Shown in pieces: positions 17,842-25,913 of a stretch of 64,000 nucleotides of DNA. The notes under the pieces were generated by a model that was not told the origin of the DNA, did no database searches, and saw only the letters and a list, made by a program, of their open reading frames with translations. The translations under genes were made by a program, and so were the position numbers. The stretch comes from Desulfoferula mesophila (GTDB lineage Bacteria > Desulfobacterota > Desulfarculia > Desulfarculales > Desulfarculaceae). Location: contig NZ_AP028679.1 in the NCBI RefSeq assembly GCF_037076455.1, positions 2,557,501-2,621,500 on the forward strand, given 5' to 3'. Position 1 is the stretch's first letter, and every line of letters begins with the position of its first letter.

Positions 17842-19035
17842 TCAAACGCGGCGACCCCAGGCAGCGTACAGCGGATCAGACTCGGGATACTCGCCGAAAT
17901 GGCGGTCGTCCGCGGGCCGGGGCCAGCCTCTTTGGCTAAGGCTGGCCAACTCGTCAAAAGCCCCGCACTCCAGAAAATAATCCAGCACCAAGCCCAGCTT
18001 CTCAAAGTCGTGCAGCTCCTTCCACAGGTGCACCGCCTTGGGCGGGAAAAAGCGGTTGGAAAAGCTGACCGCCAGCACCCCGCCGGGCCTGAGCACCCGG
18101 GCCGCCTCCACAAACATTTCCCGAGGCTGGGTCATGTATTCCACGCTCACCGTGCAGATCACCGCGTCAAAACTTTCGGCCTCAAAGGGCAGCTCCGGTT
18201 CCTGGTTGACATCGCGCACCAGGGCTTGGTCCACCTGGGGGTTGGCCTCCATTTCGGCCAGGTTCAGGCCCAGGCCCACCACCTCGGCCAGCTCCAGGCG
18301 CGGCGGCAGATGGCTCTGATAGCTGCTCATCAAATCCAACACCCGCGCGCCAGGCGGTATCAGTTCGCCGTACAGGGCGGCCACATGGGCGCTGGCCTGG
18401 GAATCCAGGTGGCCCACCAGGCGGGGCTCGACGTAAAAATCGCCGTCCGGGGCCTCGTCGTCGCGCAACAGGGCGTCGCCGCCCAAAAAGTCGGTGGGTT
18501 TGCCGCCCACCCTGGCCTGCATGCCCGGCCCGGCGCAGAGGCGGGCCATCCAGTCCACCCCCTGCCCGGTGGTCTTTTCCGGCGGCAACTGGGCCTGCTC
18601 CACCAGGGCCCGCAGTTTAAGGCCGCGCCCGGCCAGGGGATGGTTCAGGTCGGCCTCCAGGCCGTGCAGCTCGGCGGCCAGGCAGCGAAAGGGCTCGTTG
18701 CTTGTTGGCGACACGCCCGGCACGCCGGAAAGCAGACGGCGGGGATAAAAGCGGCCCATGCGCGGCAGGGCGGCCCCGCCCGCGAACTGCTTGAGGGGAA
18801 CGGCGCGCACCAGGTCCGGCTCGCGCGACGGCACCGCCTCGGCCGGGGTAGGCTCCATCTCCGCGCTCTGGCCGCGTTGCAGGCCCTTGAGGGCGTCCAG
18901 CAGCCGGGGGGGCAGCAGGTCTCCCCAAAGATCCGCCGGGGCGTACATCAGCTCGCGGTGGGTTGCTTCGGAGCTCTGCCAGGCCAGCTCCAAGACCAGC
19001 CCGGCCGCGCCCCTTATGTCCAGACCGGGGCTCAC
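17842..19035 (-). CDS. FKBP/SlyD-like domain fused to SAM-dependent methyltransferase
   Basis: A 397-residue two-domain protein. Residues about 10-150 look like an FKBP-type prolyl isomerase with a SlyD-like flap: LPPRLLDALKGLQRGQSAE and DLNHPLAGRGLKL are the recognisable strands. Residues about 195-395 form a class I methyltransferase with motif I VLDLMSSYQSHLP, FDAVICTVSVEY and VLRPGGVLAVSF. Substrate unknown. The GTG start overlaps the yceI-type stop (GTGA), so it is coupled to that gene. The unusual DLMSS in place of DxGxG is characteristic of a methyltransferase subgroup I believe occurs in other bacteria. Confidence 0.82.
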   Translation of the reverse strand: MSPGLDIRGAAGLVLELAWQSSEATHRELMYAPADLWGDLLPPRLLDALKGLQRGQSAEMEPTPAEAVPSREPDLVRAVPLKQFAGGAALPRMGRFYPRRLLSGVPGVSPTSNEPFRCLAAELHGLEADLNHPLAGRGLKLRALVEQAQLPPEKTTGQGVDWMARLCAGPGMQARVGGKPTDFLGGDALLRDDEAPDGDFYVEPRLVGHLDSQASAHVAALYGELIPPGARVLDLMSSYQSHLPPRLELAEVVGLGLNLAEMEANPQVDQALVRDVNQEPELPFEAESFDAVICTVSVEYMTQPREMFVEAARVLRPGGVLAVSFSNRFFPPKAVHLWKELHDFEKLGLVLDYFLECGAFDELASLSQRGWPRPADDRHFGEYPESDPLYAAWGRRV

Positions 19036-19625
19036 TTGGGCCGCACCAGTTCCAAATGGATGTACAGCTTCACCTTGTTGCCCACCACCCCCTGCTCGTA
19101 GAACTTGCCGCTGCCCACGTGATAGTTCAGGCGGTCCAGGGAAAACTCGCCCTGGAAACCCGTCACCATCTGCTTGGGGTTCATGGGGTTGGTCTTGGCC
19201 CCCAGGTAGGTGAATACGATCTGTTCCGGCCGGGTGACGTCCTTCATGGTCAGGCGGCCCTTGACCACGATGTGGTCCTTGCCTTGCTTGGTGAAGCTGT
19301 CGCTCACAAAGCGGATGACCGGATAGCGAGCCGCGTCAAAGAAATCGGCGGTCTTGAGATGCTTGTCCCGGGCGGCCACTCCGGTGTCGATGCTGTCCAC
19401 CTGAATGGTCAGTTCCACCTTGCTGGCGGCCAGGTCCTCGGGGCTGAAGAAAATTTTGCCGTCGAACTTGTGGAACTGGCCCATCACTGGGGCGAAGACG
19501 TGCTTGATGGTGAAAATCACCTGGCAATGGGGCGGGTCGATGCTCCACTGGGGCGCGGCGGCCAGGGCCGGAAGGCTCAGGCACAACACCAAAAGCAAAG
19601 CGAATATAGAGCGTGCGGCTTTCAT
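19032..19625 (-). CDS. YceI-family periplasmic protein
   Basis: A 197-residue protein with an N-terminal signal peptide (cleavage after about ALAA) and a YceI lipocalin-like domain: WSIDPPHCQVIFTIKHVF, SIDTGVAARDKHLKTADFF and GSGKFYEQGVVGNKV are classic. The family binds polyprenoid or amphiphilic ligands in the periplasm. The ATG at 19625 sits directly before the signal peptide; a much longer in-frame reading upstream is not protein-like and runs into the kinase gene. Confidence 0.93.
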   Translation of the reverse strand: MKAARSIFALLLVLCLSLPALAAAPQWSIDPPHCQVIFTIKHVFAPVMGQFHKFDGKIFFSPEDLAASKVELTIQVDSIDTGVAARDKHLKTADFFDAARYPVIRFVSDSFTKQGKDHIVVKGRLTMKDVTRPEQIVFTYLGAKTNPMNPKQMVTGFQGEFSLDRLNYHVGSGKFYEQGVVGNKVKLYIHLELVRPK

Positions 19626-19702
19626 GCTGCCTCTCGTTGATATAGTTGGGTTGCTACTTAAATTATGCCGCCTGGGGCCCGGTAAATCCATGGCTAGACG
19701 CC

Positions 19703-21040
19703 TCAGCCGGCCACGGCCCTCGCCATAAAAAAACAATCGCGATCGGCCCGACCCACGTAACCGCCGTCCAGGCTCACGTACCAGGCGGCCCGGGGGGTGG
19801 CCCAGTCGGCGGACCACAGGCGCTGGGCCAGAGGATCCAGCAAGGGGTGGCCGCAAAAGCCGTCCGGCCCCTGGGGAGGCCCCAACAGCGAGATCAGCTC
19901 CGGCGCGGTGGGCAGGCGCCAGTCGGCCCGCCCGCCCAGGCGGCGCAGGTTCAAGGCCCGTGCATAGGCCGGGGCCTGCTCCCAGGTAAGGGGCTGGGGC
20001 GAACACCCGCGCTGCCAGTACAGGCCGGTGTTGAGGTCCTGGGCCACGCGGGGCCCCGCTTCGCGCAATTGGCGCGGCGCCCAGACCCGGGGGCGCATGA
20101 GCCCATCCAGGCCCAGCGCCTGGCGCGCGCCGGACAGCTTGACGAGCCGCCCCCGCCCGCGCGGCCGGTTGGCCTCTGCCTCGTGCTTGGGCGCGGCGTT
20201 GAGCTCCGGCCAGGCGGCGCACACCGCCTCGCGTCTCTGCGCCCACTGCTGGGCCAGGGCCTCCAGGGCCTGGGCCATCCGGCCGGCCGTGGCGAAGCGA
20301 TTCGCGGGATCAGGAGCCATGGCTTGCCCCAGGAACTCGTCCCAGGCGACGTCGGCCAGGGGGGCCAGGGCCGAGGCCGCCGGGCCGCCCGCTTCGGGCA
20401 GGACTCCGGTAAGCAGGCGGAACAGGCTCACCCCCATGGAGTAGATATCCGCCTGGGGGCCGGCGTTCAGGGGATCGCTCTCCTGTTCCGGGGCGGCATA
20501 GGCCGGGGAGCCAAGCACCAGGTTGCGCGGGCCGCCCAGGCTCTCGCCCCGGTGGTGGCTCAGGCCCAAGTCGCCCAGGCGCACCACGCCACCGTCGCCC
20601 AGCATGAGGTTGGCCGGTTTAAGATCACCGTGCACCAGGCCAGCCCCGTGCAGGGCCTGCAGGGCGCTCAGGCTCTGGCGGCCGTAGTCGATCACCTGGT
20701 CCAGGCCCAGGGCCCGGCTGGGGTCTTCCAGGCGCGGCCCCTCGCCGATGATGTCGGCCAGGCCGAGGCAGAAATGCTCCATCAGGTAATAGGCGGGGTC
20801 GGCCTCGTGCACGGCCAGCACCCGCACCAGGTTGGGGTGCTTGAGCCCGGCCAGGTTGTGAGCCTCGTCCACAAAGCGGCTGAACAGAGCCTCGCGGCCC
20901 GCCAGCGCTTCCAGCTCGGGACGAGGGGCAAAGAGCTTGAGGGCCCGCACGGGACCCACGTCTTGGCGCACCTTGTACACCCGGGACATGCCCCCCCGCC
21001 CCAGGAGACCCAGCACCTGGTATCCGTCGATGAGCTTCAC
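19703..21040 (-). CDS. Hanks-type Ser/Thr protein kinase with C-terminal DUF1566 domain
   Basis: A 445-residue protein. The kinase domain (about 5-270) has GLLGRGGMSRVYK, K35, E59, the catalytic loop HGDLKPAN (a non-RD kinase, with Gly in place of Arg), and DLG at 157-159 in place of DFG. Residues about 315-445 match the DUF1566/Lcl domain: DLNTGLYWQR, WRLPTAPEL and WYVSLDGGYV. No membrane segment is seen. The start is GTG at 21040, 7 bp after the phosphoesterase stop, with a GGCGCGGG leader. Target unknown. Confidence 0.85.
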   Translation of the reverse strand: MKLIDGYQVLGLLGRGGMSRVYKVRQDVGPVRALKLFAPRPELEALAGREALFSRFVDEAHNLAGLKHPNLVRVLAVHEADPAYYLMEHFCLGLADIIGEGPRLEDPSRALGLDQVIDYGRQSLSALQALHGAGLVHGDLKPANLMLGDGGVVRLGDLGLSHHRGESLGGPRNLVLGSPAYAAPEQESDPLNAGPQADIYSMGVSLFRLLTGVLPEAGGPAASALAPLADVAWDEFLGQAMAPDPANRFATAGRMAQALEALAQQWAQRREAVCAAWPELNAAPKHEAEANRPRGRGRLVKLSGARQALGLDGLMRPRVWAPRQLREAGPRVAQDLNTGLYWQRGCSPQPLTWEQAPAYARALNLRRLGGRADWRLPTAPELISLLGPPQGPDGFCGHPLLDPLAQRLWSADWATPRAAWYVSLDGGYVGRADRDCFFMARAVAG

Positions 21041-21047
21041 CCCGCGC

Positions 21048-21776
21048 CTACAACAAGCGGTCCGCGTTGAACTGGGGCAGGCCCAGGCGGCGTATCTTTT
21101 CCACCGTGGCCCTGGCGTCGTATTCCACGCAGCGCACCTCCAGCGTGCCCTCCTCCCGGTCCACGATGACATACTTGGCCCGCTTGTCGCCGTCGCGGGG
21201 CTGGCCCACCGCGCCCGCGTTGATCAGATAGCGGTCGCCCGCCTTCAGACGGTGCATGCCCTGTTTCAGGTTGAGGCGCTCCAGGCCACCCGTGGCGGGC
21301 AAGTGGGCCATGGCCAGCTCGTGGCTGTGGCCCACCAGGCACAGGGGCTCGTCGATCAGGCCCATGCGCCGCAAAATCTCTTTGCGGTCCAGCTCGAAAT
21401 AATAGGTGCGCGGCGAATCCGGCGGCGCGCCGTGCACCAGGCGGCAGCAGTCCAGCACCAAATAGACGGGCAGCGTGGCCAGCCACTCCAGGGATTGTTG
21501 GCTGATCAGCGCCATGTTCTGCTCCAGGGAGCGCCGGGCGGTGGGGTTGAACCAGGCCAGCTCCTGGCGGCGGCACATGCCCAGCTCGTGGTTGCCCATT
21601 ACGCTGGGCAGCCCCAGCTCCCTGGTCAGCGCCACGCAGGCCTCGGGGTCCGGGCCATAGCCCACGATGTCGCCCAACAGGGCGATCTGGTCGGCCCCGG
21701 CCTGGTCGATGTCGGCCAACACCGCCGTGTAGGCTTCCAGGTTGCCGTGAATATCGCTGAGAACCGCCAAACGCAT
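21048..21776 (-). CDS. Calcineurin-like metallophosphoesterase (YfcE/MJ0936 type)
   Basis: A 242-residue phosphoesterase with all blocks of the dimetal site: SDIHGN (residues 7-12), GDIVGYGP, GNHE, the LVHGAP His and GHSH. Single-domain size is typical. The start is the ATG directly before the first strand MRLAVLSDIHGN. It lies between the kinase gene and a glycosyltransferase in a close-packed minus-strand run; whether it opposes the kinase as a protein phosphatase is speculative. Confidence 0.9.
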   Translation of the reverse strand: MRLAVLSDIHGNLEAYTAVLADIDQAGADQIALLGDIVGYGPDPEACVALTRELGLPSVMGNHELGMCRRQELAWFNPTARRSLEQNMALISQQSLEWLATLPVYLVLDCCRLVHGAPPDSPRTYYFELDRKEILRRMGLIDEPLCLVGHSHELAMAHLPATGGLERLNLKQGMHRLKAGDRYLINAGAVGQPRDGDKRAKYVIVDREEGTLEVRCVEYDARATVEKIRRLGLPQFNADRLL

Positions 21777-21778
21777 AA

Positions 21779-22651
21779 TTATAAATCTAGCACAGCCTCG
21801 AACTCGGGGGCAGACAGATCGGCGTGGCGGGCCTCCAAGGCGCCCAGCACCCTGGCCCGGGGGCCCAGGGGCGACCACAGGCGGGGATCGCTGGCCACAA
21901 ACACCGCCAGGGTGGGGGCGCCCAGGGCGGCGGCCAGATGGCTCACCCCGCTGTCCGCGCCCACGTAGAGCGACGCGCCCCGCAAGGCCTGGGCCAAGTC
22001 CTCCATGGCCGGGTCGGCCAGGATTTGGTGGGGCACCTCCGCCAGGGATAGGGCCAGGGCCTGGCGATAGTCGCTTTCCTCGGCCGGCCCCAGCAGTAAG
22101 GTAAAGGTGGGATGCTTTTCCAGCAGGCGGCGGGCCAGGAGGGCGGTCAGCTCCGGGTCCAGGCGCTTGGCCCTGCCCCCGCTGCCCGGAGCCAATATAA
22201 CGCCGGCGGGGCTGCCTGGAGGTGGAAGCAGGGGGCCCAGCGGCCGGGGACTCCCGGCCAGACCCAGGCGCGCCAACTGCTCCACCTGCCAGCGCCCCAC
22301 CTGTTGGTAAGTCCCTCGGGGCGGGCGGGTGGTCACGGCGCTCACCTGGGGCACGGCCGAGGCCAGGTTTCTCAGCAACACCGGGTCCGGCGCGGCGGCG
22401 AACACCACGGCCCGCTCAAAGCCGCGCAGCCATTTAAGCAGGGCGTGCTCCATGGCAGGAGAAAACAGCGAGGCGAAGCGGGCCGCTTCTCGCTCGTGCA
22501 CCTGCTCGGGGGGCAGAATCAGGCGGCCCCACTCTCCCCGGCCCCACAGGTGCAAGGAACCCAGCCCGGCCAGGCGCCCCAAGGCGGGCCAGGACAGGAC
22601 AAAATCGCCCAGGGCACCCAGATGCAGGGCCAGGGTGCCGTCTGTGGCCAT
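21779..22651 (-). CDS. Glycosyltransferase family 9 (heptosyltransferase-like)
   Basis: A 290-residue GT-B fold protein. It has the N-terminal LGALGDFVLSWPALGRL, ILAPGSGGRAKRLDPE in the nucleotide-sugar region, and YVGADSGVSHLAAALGAPTLAVF, the GT9 acceptor/donor signature. GT9 enzymes add heptose or related sugars to lipopolysaccharide core. It is slightly shorter than typical heptosyltransferases (about 330-350). Start abuts the stop of the upstream flavin reductase gene. Confidence 0.88.
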   Translation of the reverse strand: MATDGTLALHLGALGDFVLSWPALGRLAGLGSLHLWGRGEWGRLILPPEQVHEREAARFASLFSPAMEHALLKWLRGFERAVVFAAAPDPVLLRNLASAVPQVSAVTTRPPRGTYQQVGRWQVEQLARLGLAGSPRPLGPLLPPPGSPAGVILAPGSGGRAKRLDPELTALLARRLLEKHPTFTLLLGPAEESDYRQALALSLAEVPHQILADPAMEDLAQALRGASLYVGADSGVSHLAAALGAPTLAVFVASDPRLWSPLGPRARVLGALEARHADLSAPEFEAVLDL

Positions 22652-24646
22652 TCAGCAGGCGGGGCCCTTGGGCGGGGCGTCCAGGGCGCCCTCCTCGGCC
22701 AGGCGGTTAATCTCCAGGGCGGCCCGCAGCCCTTCGGCGGCGGCCTGGCCCAGGCCCGCCGGGCTCATGGCGTCGCCCACCAGGAAGATGGCGTTCACCT
22801 TGGGCTCCAAGGCCAGGAAGAGTTTTTCGTTGGGCTTGGCCCCCAGGGCCGAGACAAAGGTGTCCACCGGCTCCACGTAGGTCAGCTGGCGGCTGCCGTC
22901 GGGCCGGGTGTGCAAAAAGCTCACCTTGTTCTCGAACAGGCGGCGCACCTTGGCCCGGATGTAGCGGCGCACCTTGTACTTGGCCAGTTCGCGGCGCATG
23001 TGATAGCGCCGGGCCGGTCCCAGGTCGTTGCCGATGCCCAGGCCCAGCTCGATGATGCACACGTCGTGGCCCCGGGTGGCCAGGTAGTGGGCCACCTCGC
23101 TGCCCAGGTTGCCGCCGCCCATCACCGCCACCTTGTAACCGACTTCCACCTCGCCGGAGAGCACCTGGCGGGCGGTGACCAGGGGTGCATCGCCGGCGCC
23201 GGGCAGATCGGGCAGGATGGGCTCGCTACCCGCGGCCACCACCACGGCCTGGGGATTGATCTTGCATACCGCGCCCACCGTGGCCTTGGTGCCCAGCCTG
23301 ACCTCCACGTTGGGCAGCTCCGACAGGGCCTGGCGGTAGAAATCGATCATGCCCCTGAACTCCTGCTTGCCCGGAGGCAGGCAAGCCAGGCGAACTTGCC
23401 CGCCCAACTCCTCTTCGGCCTCGAACAGCACCACTCGGTGGCCCAGGCGCCCCAGGGTGGTGGCCGCTTCCGCGCCCGACAAACCGCCGCCCACCACCAC
23501 GGCGGTGATCGGCTTGGTGGCCGGCTTGAGCTGCTCGGCCTGCACCTCCAGGCCCACCCAGGGATTGGACACGCAGCTGATGGGCGCGCCGAACAGTACC
23601 TTGTCGATGCAGCCCTGGTTGCAGCCGATGCAGGGCCGCACCCCGCCGCCGCCTCCCTGGGCCGCCTGGTTGAGCCACTGGGGGTCGGCCACAAAGGCCC
23701 GCCCCACGGCCACCATGTCCAGCCCCTCCAGGGCGGCCTCGGCCTCGGGCGCGTTGCGGATGCGCCCCACCCCGGCCACCGGCACCTCCACCGCCTGCCT
23801 CACCCGGCGGGCCGCCGCCACGTGCACCCCCGGCGGCACCGGAACCGGCGGCACCACCATGGAGGGAGTTTCGTACACTCCGCCGGTCACCGAGATCAAA
23901 TCCACCCCCGCGGGCACCAGCAGCTTGGCCGTGGCCGCCGCCTCTTCCGGGCCCATGCCGCCGGCCACGTGGTCGTCGCCCGATAGCCTGAAAGAGATGA
24001 GCGCCTGGGGGCCCGCCGCCCGGCGCACCGCCTGGATCACCTCCACGGCGAAGCGGGCCCGGCGCTTCAGGTCGCCGCCGTAGGCGTCCTGGCGCTTGTT
24101 GGCATAGGGGGTGATGAACTCGTGCACCAGGTATTCGTGGCCGCCGTGAATCTCCACCCCCTCGAACCCCGCTTCCATGGCCCGCCAGGCGGCCCGGGCA
24201 AAGGCCTGAATCATGGCCTCGATCTCGATGACGGTCATGGCCCGGGGGGTGGCGTGGGAGGTGGGGCCGCGCAGGGCGCTGGGGGCCATGGCCTCGCCCA
24301 CCAGCCGGGGATGGGCGTTTCGCCCGCCGTGAATGAGTTGCAGGATGGGCAGACTGCCCTGCTCCTTGACCGCCGCGGCCAGCTTGGCCATTCCGGGGAT
24401 TAGAGCATCGTCGTGGGCCATGAAGTTGCGGTCGATCACCTTGCCCGAGTGGTGCACGCAGGCCGCCTCCACCACCAGCAGGCCGGGGCGTCCGGCGGCC
24501 CGAGCGCGGTAATAGGCCAGCATGGCGGGGGTCACGTTGCCCTGGCCGTCGGCCAGGTTGCTGCCCATGGAAGGCAAGATGACGCGGTTGGGCAGCGTGT
24601 GGCTGCCTATGGTTATGGGGCTGAGCAGCTTTTCAAAAGCGGCCAT
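22652..24646 (-). CDS. FMN/FAD/[4Fe-4S] old-yellow-enzyme-type reductase (2,4-dienoyl-CoA reductase-like)
   Basis: A 664-residue enzyme. The N-terminal OYE TIM barrel (about 1-345) is followed by CIGCNQGC with a further Cys 12 residues on for a 4Fe-4S cluster, then an FAD/NAD(P)-binding domain with VVGGGLSGAEAA and a second dinucleotide motif GGGNLGSEVA. This matches FadH, trimethylamine dehydrogenase and BaiH-like enoate reductases. Substrate unknown. The ATG at 24646 follows a strong AGGAGAGGAA and was preferred over an upstream in-frame ATG that adds 11 residues. Confidence 0.92.
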   Translation of the reverse strand: MAAFEKLLSPITIGSHTLPNRVILPSMGSNLADGQGNVTPAMLAYYRARAAGRPGLLVVEAACVHHSGKVIDRNFMAHDDALIPGMAKLAAAVKEQGSLPILQLIHGGRNAHPRLVGEAMAPSALRGPTSHATPRAMTVIEIEAMIQAFARAAWRAMEAGFEGVEIHGGHEYLVHEFITPYANKRQDAYGGDLKRRARFAVEVIQAVRRAAGPQALISFRLSGDDHVAGGMGPEEAAATAKLLVPAGVDLISVTGGVYETPSMVVPPVPVPPGVHVAAARRVRQAVEVPVAGVGRIRNAPEAEAALEGLDMVAVGRAFVADPQWLNQAAQGGGGGVRPCIGCNQGCIDKVLFGAPISCVSNPWVGLEVQAEQLKPATKPITAVVVGGGLSGAEAATTLGRLGHRVVLFEAEEELGGQVRLACLPPGKQEFRGMIDFYRQALSELPNVEVRLGTKATVGAVCKINPQAVVVAAGSEPILPDLPGAGDAPLVTARQVLSGEVEVGYKVAVMGGGNLGSEVAHYLATRGHDVCIIELGLGIGNDLGPARRYHMRRELAKYKVRRYIRAKVRRLFENKVSFLHTRPDGSRQLTYVEPVDTFVSALGAKPNEKLFLALEPKVNAIFLVGDAMSPAGLGQAAAEGLRAALEINRLAEEGALDAPPKGPAC

Positions 24647-24727
24647 TTCCTCTCCTGTCCAGAAGGCGAATCGGTGCAAGGAATCCCAACAGGTGGCTCA
24701 ACATTCTATCTCAGGCAGGCCGCGATA

Positions 24728-25327
24728 TTAAAGGACGCTCTCATCTCCGTTGTCATGGTTGTGCACCCACAGGTCGTCGCGCTTTTCAAACCACCAGTCG
24801 GTCCAATCGGTGGTGAGCACCGCCTGTGCCAACTCCTTGGCCGCCTCGGTGTGCAGGCGCTTGAGGGCGTAGTGGATCCAGTGCTTGGCGTAGATGTTGC
24901 CCAGATCCTGCTGCTCCTTGAGCTCGATGAGCAGATCAAGCTGGTCCGCGTCCTTGGCCAACCGGGCCTCGGGGGTGCGGCACTGGTTGAACTCTTGGGC
25001 CAGTTCCTTGATGCGCGTGGCGGTGGCTTCGGGCAGATCGCGGGTGGCGTGCTCCAGGGCCTTGTCCTCGTCCACGGTGCAGTAGCGCTTGTTCATGTAG
25101 TTCAAATCGCCGGTGCGGGCCTCGGCCAGGTCGTGGTGCAGCAGCAAGAGGGCCACCCTGGTCTCGTCCACCCCCTCCACCTCCAGGGCCAGCAGATAGC
25201 CCAACAGGGCGGCCCGGAAGCAGTGGTCGGCTATGGATTCGCCGCCGCTGCCCAGAAAGGGATAGCCGGTGCGGGGCATCTTCTTGAGCATGCCCGCCTC
25301 GAATAGCAGGCGCGCCAGGGCTTTCAT
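24728..25327 (-). CDS. HD-domain phosphohydrolase (HDDC2/YfbR-like)
   Basis: A 199-residue HD-superfamily protein with H (IADHCFRAALLG), HHD (LLLLHHDLAEARTGD) and D (KDADQLDLLIE), the metal ligands of 5-prime-deoxynucleotidase-like enzymes. The start overlaps the stop of the FmdE-like gene (ATGA). Likely a cytoplasmic nucleotide phosphohydrolase; exact substrate not predictable. Confidence 0.87.
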   Translation of the reverse strand: MKALARLLFEAGMLKKMPRTGYPFLGSGGESIADHCFRAALLGYLLALEVEGVDETRVALLLLHHDLAEARTGDLNYMNKRYCTVDEDKALEHATRDLPEATATRIKELAQEFNQCRTPEARLAKDADQLDLLIELKEQQDLGNIYAKHWIHYALKRLHTEAAKELAQAVLTTDWTDWWFEKRDDLWVHNHDNGDESVL

Positions 25328-25875
25328 GCGCCCACCTCGGCCGCGCAGGAACGGCACAGGCACCGGCCGTCCACCTCCACGGTGCGGCTGGCCTGGGTGG
25401 GCTCGCCGCAACGGGCGCAGAGAATCGATTTCTCGATAACCGCCTCGGCGGGGGGCTCCACCGCCACCTCCTCCACCTTTATGAGCTGCTCCTGGGGCGC
25501 ATTTAACAGGTCTTTGATAAAGGCCTCGCGGTCCACCTTGCCGTCAGGCCCGGTGTGCTTGAGCCGGTCGCCGATGAAGCTGACCCGAACCGCCCGGTTG
25601 CGGCCCCGGTCGATCACGGTGAAGGCCTGTTTGCCATAGTCGCGCCAGATGAGGTTGCCCTTGCCAAAGGTGGTGGAGAGCATCTGCTGAAAGGCGTCCA
25701 CGCTGCAGGAATTGTTTTCCGCGATGGTCACCACTTCCTCGTCCTCGGACTTGCCCAGATCCAGGGCCCGGGCCGCGGCCTGGGCCGCCCGGTAGCCGAT
25801 CAACAGCCCGGGACACAGATGGCCGTGGAAAGCCACCACCGGTTTGAGGGGTTCGGGCAATGCTCCTAAATCCAT
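25324..25875 (-). CDS. FmdE-family protein with C-terminal zinc ribbon
   Basis: A 183-residue protein with the FmdE core: FHGHLCPGLLIGYRAAQAA at the N-terminus and NNSCSVDAFQ, followed by a C-terminal CARCG and CRSC zinc ribbon. FmdE was named for a subunit of formylmethanofuran dehydrogenase, but in bacteria the family often appears without that complex. The ATG at 25875 has a near-consensus AAGGAGG ribosome site, which rules out the long upstream reading. Coupled to the HD hydrolase gene. Function in this organism is unknown, possibly molybdenum/tungsten enzyme related. Confidence 0.88.
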   Translation of the reverse strand: MDLGALPEPLKPVVAFHGHLCPGLLIGYRAAQAAARALDLGKSEDEEVVTIAENNSCSVDAFQQMLSTTFGKGNLIWRDYGKQAFTVIDRGRNRAVRVSFIGDRLKHTGPDGKVDREAFIKDLLNAPQEQLIKVEEVAVEPPAEAVIEKSILCARCGEPTQASRTVEVDGRCLCRSCAAEVGA

Positions 25876-25913
25876 GGCTGTCAACCTCCTTGCATCGATA
25901 AGCCGCTCAGACT

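Noticed and set aside
22112-23986. A 624-codon plus-strand frame opposite the GT9 and flavin reductase genes
   Set aside because: It crosses two well-supported genes on the other strand and has no recognisable domain.
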